This document shows, one piece after another, positions 1 to 4,401 of a stretch of DNA of 8,684 nt; positions within the stretch are counted from its first letter, which is position 1, and each line of letters opens with the position of its first letter. The notes under the pieces are model-generated. The model was given only the letters and a program-made list of their open reading frames with translations, did not search any database and was not told the origin of the DNA. The position numbers and the translations under genes are program-made. Source of the stretch: Actinomycetota bacterium (GTDB taxonomy: Bacteria; Actinomycetota; UBA4738); contig VAYC01000138.1 in NCBI GenBank assembly GCA_005885025.1, positions 1-8,684 of the forward strand, in the 5' to 3' direction.

Positions 1-202
1 TGCCCTGAGCCACTTCCTGGAGGGCGATGGCCAGCGGCTTGGACCCCAAGCTCTCCACCAGGGGAGGGATGTATTCCCCGCGGCCCTCGCCGAGCTGGCT
101 GTAATAAGCGTTGATCTCCCGAGCTCTCTTGGCCGCCAGGATCACCAGCGTGTATCGCGAGTCGACCTTGTCCAGGAGTTCGTCGATCTTCGGATCGATC
201 AT
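1..202 (-). CDS. rpoZ: RNA polymerase omega subunit, 3' end missing
   Basis: Omega is the small subunit that helps fold and hold beta' in the RNA polymerase core. I translated 67 codons from an ATG at 202..200; the frame then runs off the left edge with no stop, so the C-terminus is missing. The visible protein starts MIDPKIDELLDKVDSRYTLV. It carries the omega signature around residues 14-30 (DSRYTLVILAAKRAREI) and the later conserved piece KPLAIALQEVA near residues 55-65. It lies 60 bp after gmk, as in other actinobacteria (mihF-gmk-rpoZ), and is probably co-transcribed with it. An AAGGAG at 220..215 is the likely ribosome binding site, but its 12-nt spacer is long. There is no in-frame start closer to it, so the start follows from the protein family rather than from the spacing. 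Confidence 0.94.
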   Translation of the reverse strand, partial: MIDPKIDELLDKVDSRYTLVILAAKRAREINAYYSQLGEGRGEYIPPLVESLGSKPLAIALQEVAQG

Positions 203-240
203 GTGAAGCGTGCTCTCCTTCCGGCTGGACCTGATGCGGG

Positions 241-262
241 CCGCGGGCAGGACTGGCCGCGG
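241..262 (-). repeat. Short GC hairpin between gmk and rpoZ
   Basis: Immediately after the gmk stop codon there are two copies of the self-complementary hexamer CCGCGG (241-246 and 257-262) with 10 nt between them. In RNA they could form a 6-bp all-GC stem. No U-run follows and rpoZ begins only about 40 nt later, so it does not look like a classical intrinsic terminator. At most it is an intercistronic processing or pausing element. In DNA this GC-rich it may be chance. Confidence 0.25.
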
Positions 263-829
263 TCAGCGATCCGGGTTGCCATCGATTATAGCGGCGACTT
301 CGGCGGCGGCCCGGTCGACGTCGTCGTTCACCACGACGTAGTCGAACCACCCCGATTCCTCCATCTCACCCTGGGCGGCGGCCAACCGCAGGGCCAGCTC
401 GCCCTCGCTCTCGGTGTGCCGGGCCCGGAGCCGGCGGGCCAGCTCCTCCTTCGACGGCGGGGCCAGGAACACCAGCACGGCCTCTGGCATCTTCCCTCGG
501 ACGGTGGCCGCTCCTTGGACGTCGATCTCGAGGATCACGTCCCTTCCCGCTTCGAGTTCCGCCACGACCGGTGCTCGGAGGGTGCCGGATCGGTGGTGCC
601 CGTACACCTCCGCCCATTCGAGGAACGCCCCGTCCTCGATCAGCTCGTCGAAGGCCCGCCGGGGGACGAATCGGTAGTCGCGGCCGTCGACCTCCCCCGG
701 CCTGGGATCACGGGTGGTACAGGAGACGGAGTAAACGAGTTCGGGCTTGAGCTGGAGGAGGCGCCGGACGACGGTCCCCTTGCCGACTCCCGAGGGGCCG
801 GAGATGACGAAGAGCCTCCCGGCCGCGGG
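263..829 (-). CDS. gmk: Guanylate kinase, no canonical start codon
   Basis: Gmk phosphorylates GMP (and dGMP) to GDP with ATP, in the cytoplasm. Read from the first codon after the upstream stop, the product is 188 residues, close to the usual size of about 190-205. The P-loop GPSGVGKG is at residues 11-18. The GMP-binding segment SVSCTTRDPRPGEVDGRDY is at 34-52, and FLEWAEVYGHHRSGT is at 69-83, with the HRSGT form seen in mycobacterial Gmk. EIDVQGA is at 101-107 and the lid region at about 124-150. The stop is TGA at 265..263. The oddity is the start: between the mihF TAG (832..830) and the P-loop the codons are CCC GCG GCC GGG AGG CTC TTC GTC ATC, with no ATG, GTG, TTG or CTG. The first GTG is at 607, which would delete the P-loop and GMP site, so I reject it. 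I give 829 as the open-frame limit. An ATC at 805..803, 9 nt after GGGAGG, is a possible rare start but would trim the first beta strand. Identity is firm; the start is unresolved. Confidence 0.9.
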   Translation of the reverse strand, partial: PAAGRLFVISGPSGVGKGTVVRRLLQLKPELVYSVSCTTRDPRPGEVDGRDYRFVPRRAFDELIEDGAFLEWAEVYGHHRSGTLRAPVVAELEAGRDVILEIDVQGAATVRGKMPEAVLVFLAPPSKEELARRLRARHTESEGELALRLAAAQGEMEESGWFDYVVVNDDVDRAAAEVAAIIDGNPDR

Positions 830-1144
830 CTACCTCTTCGAGAACTCGGTCAGGAGGGCGTCCTTCTGCTTGGCTCCCAGGCCCCGCACCCTGCGACTGG
901 AGGAGATGTCCAGCCGCTCCATGATCTTGCGGGCTCGCACCTTGCCCACCCCCGGAAGGGACTCCAGCACAGAGGACACCTTCATCTTCCCGACGGTGTC
1001 ATCGCCCTGCCGGGCCAGCACTTCACGCAGCGACATCTTCTCGGACTTGAGCTGAGCCTTCAGCTCGGCGCGCCGACGACGGGCCTCTGCGGCCTTGGCG
1101 AGGGCGTCCTTGCGCTGCTCTTCCGTCAGGGTGGGTAGGGGCAT
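830..1144 (-). CDS. mihF: Actinobacterial integration host factor (mIHF)
   Basis: mIHF is a small nucleoid-associated, DNA-binding protein confined to Actinobacteria, and is unrelated in sequence to the IHF/HU fold of E. coli. The product is 104 residues and starts MPLPTLTEEQRKDALAKA, matching the mycobacterial family in length and in sequence. A basic helical N-terminal part (about 8-35) leads to GKMKVSSVLESLPGVGKVRA (52-71), which contains the helix-hairpin-helix-like DNA-binding turn. SRRVRGLG (83-90) follows, with the conserved arginines that contact DNA in this family. The ATG at 1144..1142 is preceded by AAGGAGG (1155..1149). The frame stays open upstream to 1465, but that extension would overlap pyrE and run through the promoter, so I reject it. 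The gene ends in TAG at 832..830, directly against the gmk frame. It has its own predicted promoter and begins the mihF-gmk-rpoZ group. Confidence 0.95.
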   Translation of the reverse strand: MPLPTLTEEQRKDALAKAAEARRRRAELKAQLKSEKMSLREVLARQGDDTVGKMKVSSVLESLPGVGKVRARKIMERLDISSSRRVRGLGAKQKDALLTEFSKR

Positions 1145-1148
1145 AGCG

Positions 1149-1155
1149 CCTCCTT
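1149..1155 (-). promoter_or_regulatory. Ribosome binding site of mihF
   Basis: On the minus strand AAGGAGG, a strong Shine-Dalgarno match, precedes the mihF ATG with a 4-nt spacer. It fixes the 104-residue start against the longer open frame upstream. Confidence 0.75.
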
Positions 1156-1198
1156 CTCGCGTTCCTCGTCCTTGAGCGACCCCCCGGTGGCCGGGCGG

Positions 1199-1228
1199 AT
1201 TATATGCATGGCGCTCCAGCACGGGCAA
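1199..1228 (-). promoter_or_regulatory. Predicted promoter of mihF-gmk-rpoZ
   Basis: In the gap between pyrE and mihF the minus strand reads TTGCCC (1228..1223), 18 bp, then a perfect TATAAT (1204..1199). This matches the consensus for the primary sigma factor. Transcription would start near 1192, giving a leader of about 48 nt before the mihF ATG. The AT-rich -10 box stands out in high-GC DNA. It suggests that mihF-gmk-rpoZ can be expressed independently of the pyr operon, in addition to any read-through. Inferred from sequence only. Confidence 0.6.
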
Positions 1229-1239
1229 TCGAAGCAACC

Positions 1240-1253
1240 GGGCCGGGAGGCCC
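1240..1253 (-). terminator. Weak hairpin after pyrE
   Basis: The minus-strand RNA GGGCC-UCCC-GGCCC forms a 5-bp GC stem with a 4-nt loop just after the pyrE stop and just upstream of the mihF -35 box. It lacks a U-tract (GGUUGC follows), so it is at best an inefficient terminator or an attenuating element at the end of the pyr operon. It could also be chance in GC-rich DNA. Confidence 0.3.
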
Positions 1254-1257
1254 ACGA

Positions 1258-1276
1258 CTTCAACTTCTAGTTGAAG
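1258..1276 (-). repeat. Perfect 8-bp inverted repeat over the pyrE stop
   Basis: CTTCAACT-AGA-AGTTGAAG is an exact 8-bp inverted repeat with a 3-nt spacer, spanning the last pyrE codons and the TGA. It is noticeably AT-richer than its surroundings. In RNA it forms a compact hairpin; in DNA it is a 19-bp dyad centred about 75 bp upstream of the predicted mihF transcription start. It might be part of the operon's 3' end or a regulator binding site. I recognise no known operator. Confidence 0.5.
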
Positions 1277-1877
1277 GTTCGGCTTCCTCCTTGGAGTGCG
1301 TCCCGGCCCGCGAATCCGACAAGTATCGAGATCCTGGCGACTCGAGTGGCGCGCCGGAGCGACACAATGGGCACGCGCCGGGATCCCATGTCGACGCGTC
1401 CAGGCGCAACACTGCCCGGAGGGGGAACCCGACCGGTCCGACAGAACGATCGATGAGGGCCGCAACGCCCAACCGTTCGGCTCCGGTCGCGCCGACGAGC
1501 TCGAAGACCTCGCCGGCCGATGCTCCGGTCGTGACGACGTCCTCGACGACCAGCGTCCGTTCGCCGGGGGAAAGGAGGAAGCCGCGGCGAAGGCTCATCC
1601 GTCCTGCCTCGCGCTCGGCGAACATGCTGCGGGCACCGGCCGCCAGCGCCACGGCGAACCCTAGGGCGATGGCTCCCACGGCCGGAGCGACCACCACGTC
1701 CACCGCCGGATACCAGGAGGCGATCTCCCGGGACAGCGCCATGGCGACCTCGGGGTGCTCCAGGACCCGGACTTTCTCCACGTAGCGGTCGGAGTGCCTG
1801 CCCGAGGAAAGGAGGAAGTGACCCGACAGGATGGCGCCGTGTCGCTCGAACAGCCGGCGAGCTTCCTCCGCCGTCAT
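1260..1877 (-). CDS. pyrE: Orotate phosphoribosyltransferase
   Basis: PyrE joins orotate to PRPP to give orotidine 5'-monophosphate, step 5 of UMP synthesis. From the ATG at 1877..1875 it is 205 residues. GHFLLSSGRHSDRY at 19-32 is the conserved N-terminal orotate/PRPP region. The PRPP-binding loop is LVVEDVVTTGASAGEV at 109-124, with the acidic pair E112/D113. CPLCRSGAPLESPGSRY (169-185), with C169 and C172, is typical of the Bacillus/Thermus-type PyrE C-terminus. About 20 residues follow (to TRS) that I do not recognise. A GTG three codons upstream (1886..1884) is an alternative start, but the ATG fits the family better: its ATGA overlaps the end of the mini-ORF between pyrF and pyrE, and GGGTGGG precedes it. 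It is the last gene of the pyr operon; the TGA lies inside an inverted repeat. Confidence 0.95.
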   Translation of the reverse strand: MTAEEARRLFERHGAILSGHFLLSSGRHSDRYVEKVRVLEHPEVAMALSREIASWYPAVDVVVAPAVGAIALGFAVALAAGARSMFAEREAGRMSLRRGFLLSPGERTLVVEDVVTTGASAGEVFELVGATGAERLGVAALIDRSVGPVGFPLRAVLRLDASTWDPGACPLCRSGAPLESPGSRYLSDSRAGTHSKEEAEPSTRS

Positions 1878-1900
1878 TGGGCCCACCCGCGGATGTTCAT
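1874..1900 (-). other. 8-codon mini-ORF bridging pyrF and pyrE
   Basis: An ATG at 1900..1898 overlaps the pyrF TGA as ATGA. It opens an 8-codon frame (MNIRGWAQ) whose TGA at 1876..1874 overlaps the pyrE ATG, again as ATGA. GAGGGAGG at 1918..1911 sits 10 nt upstream of the mini-ORF start. The arrangement could carry ribosomes from pyrF to pyrE, which has only a weak site of its own. No known peptide is recognised, and it could be coincidence. Confidence 0.3.
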
Positions 1901-2577
1901 TCGACTCGAACCTCCCTCAAGATGGCTCGCGCCGCGGCGACAGGGTCGCCGGCACCGGTGATCGGCCGGCCCACCACGATGTAGTCCGCGCCTCGCTCCA
2001 TCGCTTCCCCCGGGGTGAGGACGCGGACCTGATCGTTGCCCGCGTGGCCGTGCGGCCGGACCCCCGGCACGACCAGCAGAGCCTTCGCCCCGAGCGCCTC
2101 CCGAACGACGGCCACATCATCACCAGAGACGACCACCCCGGCCGCCCCCGCCGACACGGCTTCGTAGGCAAGCGAGGCGGGAGCCGCAAGGCCCTCCCCC
2201 GCCAGGCTGGACAACACCGTGACCGCAAGGACCGCAGGTGGCTCGAAGCCGGAGTGGTCGGCGCCGGCTGAAGCGCCTTCCACCGCTGCCCGAACCATGT
2301 CCGGACCCCCGAGGGCGTGGACCGTGAGCAGGCCAGGGCCCAGCGCAGCGGCAGCCCGGGCCGCTCCCCTCACCTGATGAGGGATGTCGTGCAGCTTCAG
2401 GTCGAGGAAGACCGGGGCGTGCGCTCGCACCCGTTCCACCACCGCAGGCCCGGCAGCGACGAAGAGCGTCAGGCCAACCTTCACGAAGGCGACCATGCCC
2501 GCGAGACGCTTCGCGAGGAGCTCGGCGCCCTCGGGCTCGGCGACGTCAGCCGCTACGATAAGCGGGTTCCGGGACAC
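1897..2577 (-). CDS. pyrF: Orotidine 5'-phosphate decarboxylase
   Basis: PyrF decarboxylates OMP to UMP, the last step of de novo pyrimidine synthesis. The product is 226 residues, usual for the bacterial form. NPLIVAAD at 4-11 supplies the first aspartate (D11). KVG at 33-35 and DLKLHDIP at 59-66 supply the catalytic Lys-Asp-Lys-Asp set (K33, D59, K61, D64). PGVRP (171-175) and YIVVGRPIT (199-207) form the phosphate-binding C-terminal part of the barrel. The start is GTG at 2577..2575, chosen because it sits right before the conserved NPLIVA segment. It lies inside the 3' end of pyrD (32-nt overlap) and has no clear Shine-Dalgarno, so translation is probably coupled to pyrD. All core residues look intact. 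Confidence 0.97.
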   Translation of the reverse strand: MSRNPLIVAADVAEPEGAELLAKRLAGMVAFVKVGLTLFVAAGPAVVERVRAHAPVFLDLKLHDIPHQVRGAARAAAALGPGLLTVHALGGPDMVRAAVEGASAGADHSGFEPPAVLAVTVLSSLAGEGLAAPASLAYEAVSAGAAGVVVSGDDVAVVREALGAKALLVVPGVRPHGHAGNDQVRVLTPGEAMERGADYIVVGRPITGAGDPVAAARAILREVRVE

Positions 2578-3520
2578 GGTCTGGAAGCTCGATCTTGCCC
2601 CTCAGGTCGGCAGGCGAGGACAGCCCCTTGCGCGCCAGGACCTGGCGGATACCTTCCCCCACGTCGACCAGGGCGCCCGGGTCGAAGAAGTTGGCGGTCC
2701 CGATCTGTACGGCCCACGCCCCGGCCAACATGAACTCAACGGCGTCCGCGGCGTTCACGATGCCTCCGATCCCGATGATCGGCACGTCGGGGAGAGCCTG
2801 GGCCACCTGGTAGACACAGCGGACGGCGACCGGGCGGATGGCAGGGCCCGACAATCCGCCGGTAACGGCACCGAGCCTGGGGCGGAACGTCTCGGGGTCG
2901 ACCGCCATCCCGAGCAGCGTGTTGATCAGCGACAGTCCATGGGCTCCGGCCCGCACGCAGGCCTCCGCCACCGTCACGATGTTCGTGACGTCTGCGGTGA
3001 GCTTGGCGAAGATCGGCAGGCGAGTCAGCCGGCTCATCGCGCCGACCACCTCCGCCGCATCGCCGGGGTTGCACGCGAAGACCTGGTTGCGCCGCTGCAC
3101 GTTCGGACACGAGATGTTCGCCTCGATGGCCACCACGCCGCGGAGGTTCCCCAGCCGCATCATGACCTGCGCGAATTCCTCCACCCGGTTGCCCGCGATC
3201 GACACGATGACGGGGACTCCGGCCGAGGCGATGAAGTCCGCATCCTTGGCCAGGAAGCCCTCCACGCCCGGGTTCTGCAAGCCGATGGCGTTCAACATCC
3301 CCGAAGGGGTCTCGGCCATCCGCGGAACGGGAAGGCCTTTGGTGGGATGAAGCGTCACGCTCTTGGTCACGACCCCTCCGATTCGCTGGAGATCGACCAG
3401 GTCGGCCATCTCCTGGCCGGAGTTGAAGCAACCCGAAGCAGCGAGCACCGGGGTCGGGAGCGTCAGTCCGTTCAGATCGACGGAGAGGCTGGGACCGAGA
3501 TCGGGGGCCTCGCTCACCAC
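2546..3520 (-). CDS. pyrD: Dihydroorotate dehydrogenase, class 1B catalytic subunit
   Basis: PyrD oxidises dihydroorotate to orotate on FMN, step 4 of UMP synthesis. The class 1B enzyme passes electrons through PyrK to NAD+. The product is 324 residues, slightly longer than the usual roughly 300-310. VLAASGCFNSG lies at 25-35, the conserved FMN-site lysine in TKSVT at 52-56, and MLNAIGLQNPG at 75-85. NISCPN at 135-140 holds the class 1 catalytic cysteine C138; class 2 enzymes have serine there. INTLLGM (199-205), TGGLSGPAIRP (220-230) and IIGIGGI (248-254) complete the barrel. Two tandem GTG codons can start it. GTG 3520 is 7 nt from GAGG (3531..3528); GTG 3517 makes a GTGA overlap with the pyrK stop. 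Its neighbour pyrK is the partner subunit, which confirms class 1B. Confidence 0.96.
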   Translation of the reverse strand: MVSEAPDLGPSLSVDLNGLTLPTPVLAASGCFNSGQEMADLVDLQRIGGVVTKSVTLHPTKGLPVPRMAETPSGMLNAIGLQNPGVEGFLAKDADFIASAGVPVIVSIAGNRVEEFAQVMMRLGNLRGVVAIEANISCPNVQRRNQVFACNPGDAAEVVGAMSRLTRLPIFAKLTADVTNIVTVAEACVRAGAHGLSLINTLLGMAVDPETFRPRLGAVTGGLSGPAIRPVAVRCVYQVAQALPDVPIIGIGGIVNAADAVEFMLAGAWAVQIGTANFFDPGALVDVGEGIRQVLARKGLSSPADLRGKIELPDRVPEPAYRSG

Positions 3521-4401
3521 GTTCGTGCCTCGACCGGCTGGGGCTCGGGCAGGTCCTCGGCGACCTCTGGCTTCCTGACCTCCGGTTCCCGTTCGCCCAG
3601 CCAGCGATCCCACCAGATCCGGGCTCCGTTGAACACCGGTCCCTCGAGACAAGCGCGCATGTTCCACCATCCCCGGCCGTCCTTGGCGATCATCGGCACT
3701 GCGCAGGTCCAGCACACCCCCAGCCCGCACGCCATCATCTCCTCGACGGCCACCTGACACGGGATCCCCCGGCTGAGGCAGTACTCGGCCACCGCCCGAA
3801 GCATGGCGTTGGGTCCGCACGCGTACACGACCTGGGCGCCGGTGCGGGCAACGGCCGCGGGCAACGCGTCGGTCACCCGGCCCCGCTCCCCCATCGAGCC
3901 GTCCTCGGTGGTGACCACGACCGAGTCGGCCAGGCGTTTTCCCTCGATGGGCTTGAACACCCGTTCGTGGTCCCGAGCGCCCAGGATCATGCTGACGCTC
4001 TTGTTCCTCGCCCGAAGCTCCTCGGCCAGGAAGTAGATGGGAGCCGCCCCGTACCCGCCTCCCACCAGCAGGCACGAGGTCAGCTCGGCCGGGTAGCTGA
4101 ACGGACGGCCGAGCGGCCCGATCACGTCCAGAACGTCGTGCGTCTTGACGCCCGCCAGCCAGGCCGTCCCCGGCCCCCCCGCCTCCAGGACGATCTCCAG
4201 GGTGCCGGCCCAGCCTCCTCGGCGGGAAGCCTGATGGATGGAGAAGGGCCGGCGGAGCAGGAAGTCCCGGCCCCCGGGCACGGCGATCTCGACGAACTGG
4301 CCCGGCCTGGCCTTGTCCGCGACGTCGGGGGCGACCAGCGTGATCGAGTGATAGGCGCCGGTGCGCCGGTTCGACAGCACCTCGCACCGCGTTCGGATCA
4401 T
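3514..4401 (-). CDS. pyrK: Dihydroorotate dehydrogenase electron transfer subunit
   Basis: PyrK carries FAD and a [2Fe-2S] cluster and moves electrons from the PyrD FMN to NAD+. The 295-residue product shows a ferredoxin-reductase-like FAD domain with RRPFSIH at 50-56 and GPLGRPF at 95-101. A nucleotide-binding domain starts with LLVGGGYGAAPIYFLAEEL (111-129) and includes YACGPNAM (193-200). The cluster motif has cysteines at 225, 230, 233 and 251 (C-x4-C-x2-C-x17-C), all present, followed by EGPVF. Beyond about residue 262 comes an acidic, proline-rich tail (EREPEVRKPEVAEDLPEP) that I do not know from typical PyrK proteins of about 255 residues. The ATG at 4401..4399 overlaps the carB stop as ATGA, with AGAGGGG just upstream. 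It stands directly before pyrD in the Bacillus order. A same-frame opening extends much further upstream through carB but is spurious. Confidence 0.95.
   Translation of the reverse strand: MIRTRCEVLSNRRTGAYHSITLVAPDVADKARPGQFVEIAVPGGRDFLLRRPFSIHQASRRGGWAGTLEIVLEAGGPGTAWLAGVKTHDVLDVIGPLGRPFSYPAELTSCLLVGGGYGAAPIYFLAEELRARNKSVSMILGARDHERVFKPIEGKRLADSVVVTTEDGSMGERGRVTDALPAAVARTGAQVVYACGPNAMLRAVAEYCLSRGIPCQVAVEEMMACGLGVCWTCAVPMIAKDGRGWWNMRACLEGPVFNGARIWWDRWLGEREPEVRKPEVAEDLPEPQPVEARTW

Noticed and set aside
263..607. gmk read as a 114-residue protein from the GTG at 607.
   Set aside because: It would lack the P-loop and GMP-binding half although that upstream sequence is perfectly conserved and in frame, so the gene must begin near 829.
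203..1138. A 311-codon plus-strand ORF opposite gmk and mihF.
   Set aside because: It covers two recognisable minus-strand genes, has no domain that I can see and starts at a chance GTG. A shadow.
1145..1465. The mihF frame stays open upstream and could give a 211-residue protein.
   Set aside because: The extension overlaps pyrE out of frame, has no family similarity and would cross the predicted promoter. The strong AAGGAGG before the 1144 ATG and the 104-residue family length support the short form.
2384..3757. A 457-codon plus-strand ORF antisense to pyrF and pyrD.
   Set aside because: Antisense shadow typical of high GC: biased His/Arg/Gly composition, no recognisable motif, and both genes beneath it are intact and conserved.
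3521..4387. A long same-strand opening upstream of pyrD inside pyrK.
   Set aside because: Out-of-frame shadow of pyrK with low-complexity composition. The PyrD family start fits the tandem GTG codons at 3520/3517.
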